Shown here piece by piece: positions 23,113-33,772 of a stretch of DNA of 64,000 bases. The position numbers and the translations under genes were made by a program. A model generated the notes under the pieces. It made no database searches and was not told the origin of the DNA. It worked only from the letters and a program-made list of their open reading frames with translations. This stretch comes from Hexactinellida sp. DTS-2022. Its lineage: Eukaryota > Porifera > Hexactinellida. The DNA lies in assembly GCA_028753945.1 (NCBI GenBank), contig JAPNXP010000001.1:7058501-7122500 (forward strand), read 5' to 3'. Positions within the stretch are counted from its first letter, which is position 1. Each line of letters begins with the position of its first letter.

Positions 23113-23273
23113 TAAAAATTCGCCAAGTCATCAACGCCTCAAGGTGTCAAGAACCCTTTGTTAATTGGTCCGAGTCACAAGGAACAGTGGATAAATTTGA
23201 AGTTAGTTTCTATCATTAACCATCTTGATTTTAATGCCATTCGTTCATTATGTATTGATTACAAATTATATTA

Positions 23274-23690
23274 CAGTACATATTGGATATAGTGATAATG
23301 GTGGGACATCTGATTTGTGGCCAAATTATCACTATATCCAATATATCACTATACCCATTATATCACTATATCCACTGTATCACCGCATCTAATATATGAC
23401 TGTATACATTGTCAATACTTATATTCTGAAAAGAATAATCAAATTCCTTATCAAATTCAAGTGGTAACGATATTTATACTGTAAAATATGAAATTATGGG
23501 GTCCAAGGAAGGTCAAAAATCCAATATTTTTGTGTAATCTGTACACAAATTATCACTATACCCAATAATGATATCACTATAACCAATAAAATTTGTATGG
23601 GAATTGCTCGGGGACGCACCTAAAGCTGCAAAATTATCACTATATCCAATATATCACTATATCCATGATCACTATATCTATTATGTACTG
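23274..23690. mobile_element. mariner-type MITE, TA TSD, ATATAGTGATA repeats
   Basis: 417 bp between TA dinucleotides (23272-23273 and 23691-23692) with ends CAGTACATA / TATGTACTG. Subterminal arrays of TATCACTATATCCAATA on one strand and TTGGATATAGTGATA on the other. The surrounding Repeat A is continuous when the insert is removed. Confidence 0.75.
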
Positions 23691-25459
23691 TATTAGTAAT
23701 TTATTTTAGCAATGTTATCCACGGTGAGTGAGTTAAGTCAACAAATTCCTTATATTAAATTACTTTATTTAATCGGATCAGCACATTTTGATCAAATTAT
23801 GGAGTCGAATTTCGATCAATTTTATCAGTAGAACTTTGATCAAACTTTAAGTTTCAGTTTTTGATTCATTTTTGATCAAAGTTCTACATTATTTACTGTT
23901 ATGGAACTTTGATCAAACTCGTGTCGGACTTTGATCAAATTTCTACAATAACAACTGATTTAGAACTTTGATCAAATGGTCGCACATTTTGATCAAAAAG
24001 ACATCGATTTTGGATCAAATTTGACATGTCGAACTTTGATCAAAATTCATATTTTGCTTATACTAGCCATTTTTGATCAGAGTTCTACACCCAACTGCTT
24101 AAATGTCATTTAGAACTTTCATCAAATTAGAAATGGAGCTGATTTGATCAAGTTTAGTCTACCCTATGCTGCTGAGCTAGAACTTTTATCAAATTCTGCA
24201 AAGATTTGATTTGATCAATGTTCTACAATTATATAGTGGTGTACAAATTTTATCAACGATTAGAAAGAATTAAATTAGAAATTTGTCAGGTTATTGGAAT
24301 GGTGCAAATATTTTATAAATTGGTGTTATAAGAGTTCTTGATAATTCCTCAACAATCATATCCAATAACAATTAAATTATTAATGTTTATGCGTCTACAC
24401 TTTTTATGAGTTTTCAAGTAACTTTATACAATGTACCCAATATATAAACGAATAAAATACAGATTGCAGATTTATCGGACTGCATAAGCGTACAAATGGA
24501 GTACCAAATTAATGAAGGTAAAATACTGGGATCTCGCAATTATATGTGTGATGGTTTTCGTACAATAAATCTTCTGTGTAAGATAATTGTATCTATTTGA
24601 GGTCTACTCTATGAAGAACCAAAGGAATAGAATGTCATGGATTTGGAAATATAATTCATGAATCAACCTCTTTCATTTGACTAAAAACACATTCACACAA
24701 AAGAAACTTATCAATTGGAAATAATTATCCTTAATACTAAAATTAAACGCTGCAGAATCCTCAGTAGAGAATTTTCGATTAGTTTTTGACCATGTCACGA
24801 GCGGTAATCAAGCTGGAGCTTTAATAAGTTATCGACTTGTACGAAATACTATGCTCAAAAGAAGAAGGATGGAGTCTTCGAATTTCTACGAAATCCGAAG
24901 ACACCAGAAGAATTTGTTAATAAGTTGTGACTCAGTCGTTTTGTATCAAAATTTTGAACTATGGTAATTATTTCTGAAGGTTTCGCAGCTGTTTTTGTTT
25001 CGGACTTAATGCTTTCTACTCTAAAAACTACGAAAAGTGTTAATTTTGACGGGACTTTCTATGTCGTACCGATTATTTAACCAATTATTTACCATATTTA
25101 TCCATAATGTCATCATGTTCTACCAGCCATTCATATTCTAATGTCGCAAAAAAATCAATCTTTTGTATAATGCTGTTTTGCAGAAAATTGTAGAAATTGT
25201 CCCAGATTTTCTCCGGAATTGTCGATAGGTGATTATGAACGAGCGCCAAGGAACGTTTTCCGAGAAATCTTTCCATGTTTCGTTGCCTCTTTCATTATTC
25301 TAAGGCGATATGGAGTAAGGTAAAAAAGTTACTACATCCTATAATATGCGAAGAATTCGAATTTCCAAAATTGGGTCAGGCAGATAATGAGTCTGTCACT
25401 CCTACCTCAGAAGGATATTCTAACTGTATTTCAAATTCTAGTAAACAATATGTCGTCAC

Positions 25460-26034
25460 CAGTGTTGTAAATCAAATCAAATATTTCAAATATTTGATTT
25501 GATTTGATTTGATTTAAGAGAATTTGAATTCTCAAATGATTTGATTTGATTTGATTTGAAATTATTTGAATCAGCAAATGATTTGATTTGATTTGATTTG
25601 AAAATATTTGAATTCTTAAATGATTTGATTTGATTTGATTTGAAATTATTTCAAATCATTTTCAAATTATTTTTCAAATCATTTCCAGATCATTTTCAAA
25701 TCATATTCTTTAAATCATTTTCAAATCGTTTCCAAATTGCTTTAATATAATTTCACGTCATTTTCAATTCAATTTCGAATATATAAGATCATTTTCAAAA
25801 TTTCTATACGTTTTGAAAGTGATTCGGAAATGATTTGAAAGTTTCAAATATTTCAAATATTTGATTTGATTTGATTTGAAATTATTTGAAATTTCAAATA
25901 TTTGATTTGATTTGATTTGAAATGATTTGAAATCTCAAATGATTTGAAATGATTTGATTTGAAATAATTTTAAATCAAAAATGATTTGATTTGATTTGAT
26001 TTGAGAAAAAAAAAATGATTTATTTACAACCCTG
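25460..26034. mobile_element. hAT-type MITE made of TTTGATTTGA repeats, 8-bp TSD
   Basis: 575 bp with ends CAGTGTTGTAAATCAAATC / GATTTATTTACAACCCTG and perfect 8-bp duplications GTCGTCAC (25452-25459, 26035-26042). The whole interior is degenerate ATTTGATTTG repeat. It splits the MULE-RING coding region, so it is younger than that element. Confidence 0.85.
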
Positions 26035-26548
26035 GTCGTCACTAAGGCTAAGCCCAACAGAAGAGAATATTCTTACTAAACTTAAAGAGTATGTCAGAAG
26101 GAATGAATATAGAGAGATGATTTGTCCGTTTATCATTCAGTTCACAAAACAAACAATTGTTGCGAAGTTTATCATTGAGGATTGAAATCGATTATTCGTG
26201 TGAAAACACCGAATATATGGACATTTATGGAATGTTTGTAAAGAATATGGTAAAATATGACCTGGAGTATGGAAGGTTATTGAACGGCTTAGAAATTGGG
26301 GAAAGTTTGATAAAGGATATTGAAAACGAAAAACTACGAATTCTTTACAGAGAAAAACTTGAAAGTAAAGAATATACTCTTATGCAATACGTTAAAGAAG
26401 TATCATACACATTAGGTAAATCATAGTTCTGTTAGTAAAAGATGAATCGACTATTCGGAATGTGAAGAGAGTAATGAGGATACTGAAATCAATGAAGAAG
26501 CTTTGGTTAATCCATGTGTCATTTGCTTGCAAAACAGGAAATCTACAT

Positions 26549-26798
26549 CCGTATTTATTCGAATAGTAGCCTAGGCGATTATTGTTTTTTAGGCCATTTT
26601 CTGACCAATAATTTTTGTTACTTTTCGAGAATATCACATGTTGATACAATTTATTTAGTAGAGTCGGTTGATAATCGTATTGCGACTAATATTAGATAAA
26701 GAAATTTACTCAGGGTACCGGTAGTAATTTTTGTATTTGCTGATTTGGGGGGCTATTATTGGACAACGAAAAATCCAGGCGAGAATCCTGACGGTATG
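26549..26798. mobile_element. CCGTATTTACTCGAATAGTAGCC-type insertion in RING region
   Basis: Starts CCGTATTTATTCGAATAGTAG and closes near GGGGGGCTATTATTGGAC ... GACGGTA, an imperfect inverted pair. A related fragment lies at about 43838-43875 on the opposite strand (GCCTAGGCTACTATTC). It separates the first RING cysteines from the PCGH half. Edges are approximate. Confidence 0.5.
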
Positions 26799-28070
26799 TA
26801 TTCTTACCTTGTGGGCATGCACAAGTTTGTGGAAATTGCTAGATCAATTTCACAACAGGAGACAGATGTCCGACTTGTAGGTCAAATATAACAAGCAAAT
26901 TAGAAATATTTCAATAAATACATAAATTTTGGAGCTGACTCATAACTCAACTTCAATCCATAATATTTTCCTTTCGTGTATTAGTTTATCGTTATGCTCT
27001 CATTATCTTCTGCTCATTCATTACAAAAATATCATTATCAAATGCTAGTGCTAATTTATTTATTTAATTTGTCTACATAGTATAGATAATCGAAAAAATA
27101 ATCAGAGATATTTTGTAGAACTTTTGATCAAATTTCTACACCACTATATAATTGTAGAACATTGATCAAATCAAATCTTTGTAGAATAAAGTTCTAGTGA
27201 AGCAGTATACAGTAAAACTTGATCAAATCAGCTCCATTTCTAATTCGATGAAAGTCCTAAACGGAATTTAAGTAGTTGGGTGGAGAACTCTCAACAAAAA
27301 TGGGTAGTGTAAGCAATTTAATGAATTTTGATCAAAATGTGCGACCATTTGATCAAAGTTCTACATCAGTAGCTATTGTAGAATTTTGATCAAAAAATTA
27401 TTCCTAAATTTTGATCAAAGTTCGACATCAGTTTGATCAAAGTTCCACTACAGTAAATAACGTAGAACTTTGATCAAAATGAATCAAAAACTGAAATTAA
27501 ATTTTGATCAAAGTTCTACTGACATAAATAGATCAAAATTCGACTCCATAATTTGATCAAAATGTGCGGATCGATTAAATCCATTGTATAGTATACTACA
27601 ATTAAATAGAAGCCAGCGAAATTTATAAGTTAAATCAATATAATTATCGCAAGTTGAATCAATAGAGTAGGATTTATAAAGTTAAATCAATATAATTATT
27701 ACAAGTAGAAACAATGGAATTAGATTTCACAGTTTTACTGAAATTGAAGTGTGAGTAAACAAAGAAATTTCAACCCCCATTTATGGCAGAAATTAAATCC
27801 ATTGTTGTAAGTTTTCTTCTCCTATCAGACGCAGAATTTTATGGTAAATCCAAATGTGAATTAAAATTTGGGGGTTTAGTAAAACATTTTTTTAGTTATG
27901 GACCAGACAAATTTTGAAAGGTGTCAAAAATGTGTGCAAAATGCATTAATAAGAAATCGTAACCCCAGGTGCAAATTAGACGCTCCATTTGCACCTACAT
28001 GCCAAGTTTCATCCTATCAACTATAAAGCACTGGCCAGGGCACCGTCTACGGAGAAAATAAAAATAAAAA

Positions 28071-28186
28071 ATCCAAAATTACAGCCTGTGCCGACGCTGT
28101 TCCTTTGGAGGCACTATATTTTGTTGGTTGTTTATTGATAGTGCCTCCAAAGGAACATCCTGTCGGCACAGGCAGCAATTTTGGAT
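28071..28186. repeat. Repeat A hairpin, copy 11 (inverted)
   Basis: Reverse orientation; the bulged arm is on the right (CATCCTGTCGGCACAGG). Confidence 0.8.
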
Positions 28187-28868
28187 ATTTTTTTCGACAA
28201 GTCATCAACGCCCACGGTGTGAAGAAGCATTTGTTATTTGGTCCGAGTCACAAGGAACGGTAGATAAATTTGAAGTTTGTTTCTATCATAAACCATCTTG
28301 AGTTTACTGCCATTCATTCATTACTTATTGATAATAAATTAAATTATTAGTTATGTATTTTAGCAATGTTATCCACGGTGAGTTGAGTAAAGTCAACAAA
28401 TTCCTTATATAAATTAATTTAAATAGAAGCCAGCTGGAATTTATAAGTTAAATCATTATATTTATCGCAAGTTGAAACAATAGAATAAGATTTAACAAGT
28501 CAAATCAATATAATTATTACAAGTTGAAACAATAGAATTAGATTTAACCCTTTCAATGGAACTGAAGTGTTAGTAAACTAAGGAAACTTGCAACTCTATT
28601 GTGGCACTAACGAAACCCAATTTAAAAATTCGTGCACTGTGAAAAGGTGTAGAATTTAATTCTCTATCCGTACATGTAAATTTTATCAAGCTCAATATTA
28701 ATTATTTCATGTTATGAGCTATAATTAGTTTAAATAGGTGTTTAAATCATTTTATAAAAAATCGTAACCCCAGGTGCAAATTAGACGGTCCCTCCGCAAC
28801 TACATGCCAAGTTTCAGCCCTCAATGTATAAAGGTGTGCCCAGGGCATCGTCTACGGAGAAAAAGAAA

Positions 28869-28984
28869 ATCCAAAATTGCAGCCTCTGCCGACGCATGTT
28901 CCTTTGGTGGCACTATATTTTGTTGGTGGTTTTTGATAGTGCCTCCAAAGGAACATGCTGTAGGCGCAGGCTGAAATTTTGGAT
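28869..28984. repeat. Repeat A hairpin, copy 12 (inverted)
   Basis: Reverse orientation, GATGCTGTAGGCGCAGG in the bulged arm region; type-b flank follows. Confidence 0.8.
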
Positions 28985-29100
28985 TTTTTTCGCCAAGTCA
29001 TCAACGCCCAAGGTATGAAGAACCAATTGTTAATTGGTCCGAGTCACAAGGAACGGTAGATAGATTTGAAGTTTGTTTCTATCATAAACCATCTTGAGTT

Positions 29101-29253
29101 TGATAATCAAATGATATAAATGAGAGCTAGAAATCTAATTGAGTATAGGCTACAAAACTACCAATGACTGGAATCTACTCTACTAGTAATACTAAGGGAT
29201 ACTATATATTATGGGTGACTAATTACTATGTCTTGCTTTGTATACTCGTATCA
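29101..29253 (-). repeat. gypsy-1 3' LTR
   Basis: 153 bp, identical to 33773-33925. The gag-pol stop codon (29226-29228) lies inside it, so the last residues of the protein are LTR-encoded. A purine-rich tract (complement of 29254-29285, containing AAAAGGGGAAG) directly adjoins it and is the likely polypurine tract. Confidence 0.95.
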
Positions 29254-32200
29254 TCACTTCCCCTTTTACTTCCTTCCTTCCTCATCGTTGTGTAGTCATT
29301 TAGCTGTACTGACGAATTCTTTCCCAATCCTTTCGAAATGTTATACCAAGGGATGAATTCCTGATATCGCTGATTTGGCCTTCTCACACGACTGGGATAG
29401 CGTCTTTCCTTCACCGTATTTTCAACCTCCGTTCGATTCTCCACCTCTTGACCTAAGTCGCGGTCGCTTGCTATATCAGAGTTGACGGGCTCAGAAACTA
29501 CTAGATCTGTTTTCTCTCCGAACTCAGTATGACAATCAGCATCATACTCTGCGGACCTCCTTTCTAATTCGAACTCATCCGTCATTACACCCTCCCCTGA
29601 GTGGGAGGGGACTATTTCCACTGGCGAGCTGAAATCCGTCATTACACCCTCCCCTGAGTGGGAGGGGACTATTTCTACTGGCGAGCTGAAATACTCCTTG
29701 CATCGATCGAGATGTACCCATTTGTTTCTAAACCTCGTGTGCTGTCTACCTGTTCTATCACGCACTTCTCTTCTGATGTCAAGTTTAACATCTGGTCCTT
29801 TTCTGTCAGTCACTTCAAAAGGACCATCGTACCTTGGATCGAGGGAGTCGTGTCTCGCGTCATTGCGAAGCATTACATAATCTCCCTTTGTGATCCCTGA
29901 CGACACTCTCCTCTCGTTTTGACGCTGTCTAGATCTGTCGAGATTTCGCTTAATATTTTCCGTGGCCAGAGCATTCAGCTCAGCTTGTTTTCTCTGTAAC
30001 GCGTCCAAATACTCTCCGTGTGAGTTCCGTTCATTGGATTCCATACCTCGACACCAAGCATCGATGGGAGATCGAGGCTGTCTTCCATAGGTCAACAGAA
30101 ACGGAGAGACCTTACTTGATGCATTGGGCATACAGTTGCAATGGAAGGCCACTTCGGAAAGGAGAGCGGGCCATGAACCTTTGGGAAGCTGTCGATCCAG
30201 CATCAGACATAAAGTCACTTGCTTGACAAAACCTATATTTCTTTCAGCCATTCCATCACACTGGGGGTGATAAGGCGTTGTGTGACGCTTTTCAATGCCA
30301 AGGGGCTTGCAAAAACCCCTAAAATCCTCACCATCAAGCTGGGAACCTTGGTCCGTCAAAACTATGTCCGGTATCCCATGACCTCGATATACCCAACCCT
30401 GTTCAAACGCTTTAACCACGCTCTGATACGTTTGATCATGAAGGGGCATCAGCTCGATCTGCCTGGTGAAGAGGTCCACCATTAATAGAAAATATCGATA
30501 TTCACCATCAGCCCAAGGCAATGTACCGATGTCCACCCCTACCGCCGATCCAGGATAGCTCTTCCCTAATAATACAGGCTCAACAGGCTGTTTACCCTTA
30601 TTTGAAGGTTTAGCGCGCTGGCATACTATGCAGGCACGGCAAAATTGTTTGGCATCTCTAGCCATCTTCGCCCAAAAGAAATTCCGTCTTAAAGCGTCCA
30701 TGGTTCCAACTAGTCCAAAATGTGTTTCATTGTGTACTCTCTCTAAGATATTGGCTTGAATTTCCTTGGGAACTACTAGGCGATTGTTAAAGCATAGTGC
30801 GCCCCGATCGACCCTCAAACGTTGAGCAACTTTTCTCAGCTGACCGTCCTTGACCATTCCAAGAGTCTTGATTTGTTGCATTGCACGCTGAATCACCTGA
30901 TCGTCCCCTTGCTTCCTCACTATATCCAAACCAATTACTTCCGGGTCCTTTAGCGAGTAGATTTTACCTTCAAAACAATCCTCATTGTTCACCTCCATAT
31001 CAAAATGAAGGTTTGGTAACCGACTGAGGTAGTCAGCAGGGTTGTTCTGAATTCCAGGACGATACTCTATTCTGTAAGGCAATTCTTCCAACTCTACGAT
31101 CCATCGGGCATAGGTATGTCTTGGATCTTTTTGACTTTTTAGCCATTGGAGCGGGCAATGATCAGTAAGAAAAATAACTTCCGGGGCTGCACGAAGATAA
31201 ACAGACCATTTCCGTGCCGCTGACACAATCCCCCATGCCTCTAATTGTCCCGCACTATAATTTTTTTGCGAGAAGCTAAGGGATGATGAAAAGTACAAAA
31301 TGGGTCGAAGTTTCCCTGTTCTATCGTCTCTCTGGGACAGCACTGCTGCCACTCCTCCAGCGCTAGCGTCCGTCTCCACGTAAAACGGCCTTTTCCATTC
31401 GGGAAAAGCGAGTGCGACCGGTTCCTTAACTAATTTGCCTCGCAACATTTCGAAAGCTCTCTCACAATCACTTCCCCAGAGCCATAATGCCCCTTTCTTC
31501 GTTAACTTGTATAACGGAGCTGCAATTTCCGCCATTCGAGGAATATAGCTCCGATAATAGTTGAGCGTTCCGAGAAAACGCTGCAACTCTTGTAGTTTCC
31601 TAGGTTGAGGAAATAACTGCAATTTTTCCAGATATGATTGAGTTGGCATTCTCCCTTGTGCTGTTAGGCGATGGCCCAAGAATTCACACTCCGAATATGC
31701 GAGGTGACATTTATCCCTGCGTAACTGGATTCCGGCAACTGTAAGCCGGCGAAATACTTGTCGCAAATTTTTGAGATGTTCGTCGAAGGTTCGAGAAAAT
31801 ACAAGAATGTCATCGACATAACTTTCAGCTCCTTTGATACCTTGAAGGGTCTGGTCCATCAGTCGTTGAAATGTCGCTCCAGCGTTCATCATCCCAAACG
31901 GCATAACTAACATTTCATAGAGTCCCCTAGGCGTATGAAACGCGGTTTTGGGAATGTCCGACTCCTCCATGGGTATGCACCAATACGCACTGGCTATGTC
32001 TAGGCAAGAAAAATACCGACTTCCTTCGAGCTTATCGAGGATAGTTTGGGGATTTGGGGGTCCATAGGCATCCTTCTTTGTCACTGCGTTTAGTTGCCTG
32101 TAGTCGATCGCGAAGCGCATTTGTCCATCTTTCTTGCGTACTAGGACCACGTCACTGGACCAAGCAGATTTGGAAGGCCTACAAATCCCATTCCTGCACA

Positions 32201-33752
32201 TTTCGACGACTTGTCTACTTACTTCCTCCTCCCATGAAGGAGGAATCCTCCTTGGGCGAGTTCGCCGTGGCGTGTTATTCATTAGTTCTAACGAATGTTC
32301 CGTACCTTCAACGACACGGGAGGGTCGTTTGGGGTTGACTGCAAACAAAGTTGGGAATTCTCCGGTTAAATCCTTTAATAGCTTAGATTCCTCAAGAGTT
32401 AATGCCGGATTCATGAGTTCCATGGTATCATTAACTGCCTGTATCTCGAATACCTCGTCTGTAACTGCCTTGGATCTTGCCATTGGATTTGACCCACTCA
32501 CAGAGGCTTGAACTGGTTCCCACTCTCCGTCTAGCTTAACTCGTCCCCCTTTAAAGTCGAACGCGACTTCATTAAAGATTCCCATAAACGACCGCCCCAG
32601 GATAAGGGTAGGGTTATCGTAGTCCAAAACTTTAAGTCTCTGCTTTACAGGTGCATGTTTACCCACTCGTATTTCAGCATCCAAGTATCCTAAGACTTTT
32701 ATTGGGCTATCACATAAACCAAAGACCTGGCCTGGATAATCGATAATGTATTGGTTCAAATTCAGCTCCTGTAACGTGTTGTAATCAACTACATTTGGTC
32801 TAGCCCCAGTATCCAGCATGGCTGAGACACGATGTCCTTCAATTTCAATGTGAATAGTAACCGCGTCTTCTCCCAGGCCGACAGTGAAAACTTGATCACT
32901 CCTCTCACGACTAGGCCGACCCTTGGCATTGAACTCGCGTTGGGGGTTGTTTCTGAAACATTCACTGGTTTTGTGATTACGCCGCCCACAAATTCTGCAT
33001 GCTCTATCTGGGCAGTTCCTAGATATATGACCCATCTTATGACAACTGAAACATTCAATGCCACGAGATGGCTGCGAGGAGCTCTTCCATTGATGGGGTC
33101 GTTGAGGTTTCTTCCGGAGGGAAAGTATTGTATCAGACTCACTAGGAGAATCAATTTCATCTGAATTTTGAGACTCGTGACTTTCTTTTGATTCCTTTAC
33201 CTGTATAACTCTTTCTACGCCCCGATCACGATACCCTTGTGTGAGTGATATATTCTTAGTAAGAAACAGTTCTCTAATCTTAACAGCGAAAAGAGTCCCA
33301 TCGAGTTCTGTGAACTCCCCACCTTTGGCCTGTATCCATTCTTTAGCGGACTGTCGTACCTCACCTGGTAGTTGGGAAGTCATAAATATACATACTTGCT
33401 TCGAGTTCAGGCCTCCTTTGATACCCAGCTCTAGGTACTTGGCTAGGAAATCATGTACTGGTTCGTTCACGGGCCACGACAGTTGTCGAAACGCGCTTGC
33501 TGCTTCGAAAATATCTACCTTTGGGTCGAGTCGGTCTTTCAACAAGCGAAAGGCTTCATCAAGTGTCTCCTCCCCAATAGCCGTCAGAACCACACGCTCT
33601 TCTAGTTTTCCCCTCTTGACATAGGCTGGGAGTAATCGAACAGCAGCTTTCTCCTCAATTGAAATCACGCTGGCCCTAAACTTGGGCTCCCAATCGGCGA
33701 TGAGTTGTCCGTCCAATAGCGGGGGAATAGAAACCGTGATCGGTGTTGCCAT
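29226..33752 (-). CDS. gypsy-1 Gag-Pol polyprotein
   Basis: One frame of 1508 aa from the ATG at 33752 (sequence MATPITVS). An upstream in-frame ATG at 33782 lies in the LTR and is less likely. Order: Gag with two zinc knuckles near residues 230-262 (CFSCHKMGHISRNC, then CRICGRRNHKTSEC); aspartic protease near 311 (MLDTGARPNVV); reverse transcriptase about 545-720 with YVDD at 645-648; RNase H from about 790 (VETDASAGG); integrase with HHCC zinc site about 1010-1050 and catalytic D/D/E near 1074, 1136 and 1172; and a GPF-like C-terminal module (YDGPFEV). Integrase after RNase H places it in Ty3/gypsy. Gag and Pol share one frame, so Gag excess must be set by another route. Near residue 1395 a 20-aa segment is duplicated in tandem. 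Confidence 0.95.
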   Translation of the reverse strand: MATPITVSIPPLLDGQLIADWEPKFRASVISIEEKAAVRLLPAYVKRGKLEERVVLTAIGEETLDEAFRLLKDRLDPKVDIFEAASAFRQLSWPVNEPVHDFLAKYLELGIKGGLNSKQVCIFMTSQLPGEVRQSAKEWIQAKGGEFTELDGTLFAVKIRELFLTKNISLTQGYRDRGVERVIQVKESKESHESQNSDEIDSPSESDTILSLRKKPQRPHQWKSSSQPSRGIECFSCHKMGHISRNCPDRACRICGRRNHKTSECFRNNPQREFNAKGRPSRERSDQVFTVGLGEDAVTIHIEIEGHRVSAMLDTGARPNVVDYNTLQELNLNQYIIDYPGQVFGLCDSPIKVLGYLDAEIRVGKHAPVKQRLKVLDYDNPTLILGRSFMGIFNEVAFDFKGGRVKLDGEWEPVQASVSGSNPMARSKAVTDEVFEIQAVNDTMELMNPALTLEESKLLKDLTGEFPTLFAVNPKRPSRVVEGTEHSLELMNNTPRRTRPRRIPPSWEEEVSRQVVEMCRNGICRPSKSAWSSDVVLVRKKDGQMRFAIDYRQLNAVTKKDAYGPPNPQTILDKLEGSRYFSCLDIASAYWCIPMEESDIPKTAFHTPRGLYEMLVMPFGMMNAGATFQRLMDQTLQGIKGAESYVDDILVFSRTFDEHLKNLRQVFRRLTVAGIQLRRDKCHLAYSECEFLGHRLTAQGRMPTQSYLEKLQLFPQPRKLQELQRFLGTLNYYRSYIPRMAEIAAPLYKLTKKGALWLWGSDCERAFEMLRGKLVKEPVALAFPEWKRPFYVETDASAGGVAAVLSQRDDRTGKLRPILYFSSSLSFSQKNYSAGQLEAWGIVSAARKWSVYLRAAPEVIFLTDHCPLQWLKSQKDPRHTYARWIVELEELPYRIEYRPGIQNNPADYLSRLPNLHFDMEVNNEDCFEGKIYSLKDPEVIGLDIVRKQGDDQVIQRAMQQIKTLGMVKDGQLRKVAQRLRVDRGALCFNNRLVVPKEIQANILERVHNETHFGLVGTMDALRRNFFWAKMARDAKQFCRACIVCQRAKPSNKGKQPVEPVLLGKSYPGSAVGVDIGTLPWADGEYRYFLLMVDLFTRQIELMPLHDQTYQSVVKAFEQGWVYRGHGIPDIVLTDQGSQLDGEDFRGFCKPLGIEKRHTTPYHPQCDGMAERNIGFVKQVTLCLMLDRQLPKGSWPALLSEVAFHCNCMPNASSKVSPFLLTYGRQPRSPIDAWCRGMESNERNSHGEYLDALQRKQAELNALATENIKRNLDRSRQRQNERRVSSGITKGDYVMLRNDARHDSLDPRYDGPFEVTDRKGPDVKLDIRREVRDRTGRQHTRFRNKWVHLDRCKEYFSSPVEIVPSHSGEGVMTDFSSPVEIVPSHSGEGVMTDEFELERRSAEYDADCHTEFGEKTDLVVSEPVNSDIASDRDLGQEVENRTEVENTVKERRYPSRVRRPNQRYQEFIPWYNISKGLGKNSSVQLNDYTTMRKEGSKRGSDDTSIQSKT

Positions 33753-33754
33753 TG

Positions 33755-33762
33755 TGATACCA
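33755..33762 (-). promoter_or_regulatory. gypsy-1 candidate primer-binding site
   Basis: On the minus strand TGGTATCA begins 10 nt inside the 5' LTR and just before the ATG. TGG is the expected start for pairing with a tRNA 3' CCA end. The match is short and the tRNA is not identified. Confidence 0.35.
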
Positions 33763-33772
33763 ATTAGATTTA

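Larger units (their letters stand above)
24496..26917 (+). pseudogene. FLYWCH-MULE transposase with C-terminal RING finger, broken
   Basis: Fragments in several frames line up in order. First comes a FLYWCH remnant at 24496-24600 (GSRNYMCDGFRTINLL), then a region at about 24735-24900 with LKRRRMESS. The MULE core follows near 25034 (VNFDGTFYVVPII, first Asp), then IGDYERAPRNVF near 25225 (second Asp region) and FHYSKAIWSKVKKL near 25285. After a MITE insertion the frame resumes at 26043 (LSPTEENILTKLKEYVRRNEY) and continues 26157-26426. The end is a C3HC4 RING: NPCVICL at 26509-26529, then, beyond another insertion, LPCGHAQVCGNC and CPTCR at 26804-26870, with a stop after GNC. It matches the 18710-19773 gene in layout, but that copy shows no RING. 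Many stops and frameshifts; dead. Confidence 0.7.
23775..27572. mobile_element. MULE with TTTGATCAAA terminal arrays
   Basis: About 3.8 kb. The two ends (23775-24250 and about 27100-27572) are imperfect reverse complements and share GATCNGCACATTTTGATC at the termini. Each holds a dozen or so TTGATCAAA palindromes within AGAACTTTGATCAAA-type units. Flanks ATTTAATC / ATTAAATC lie at the junction with Repeat A and may be a decayed target duplication. The centre contains a decayed FLYWCH-MULE transposase that ends in a RING finger, interrupted by two younger insertions. Unlisted stretches inside (24250-24490, 26917-27100) are AT-rich without features. Confidence 0.7.
27573..29100. repeat. Repeat A, inverted units
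   Basis: No gene. Two inverted units with hairpins at 28071-28186 and 28869-28984, joined by complements of the right block (AACCCCAGGTGCAAATTAGACG) and left block (GGTCCGAGTCACAAGGAACGG). It is the target of the gypsy insertion: the sequence CATCTTGAGTT at 29090-29100 continues as AGTTTAATGCCATTC at 33926. Confidence 0.8.

Noticed and set aside
30020-33624. Plus-strand open frames across gypsy-1 (up to 127 aa)
   Set aside because: They are shadows opposite the 1508-aa gag-pol frame and contain no domains.
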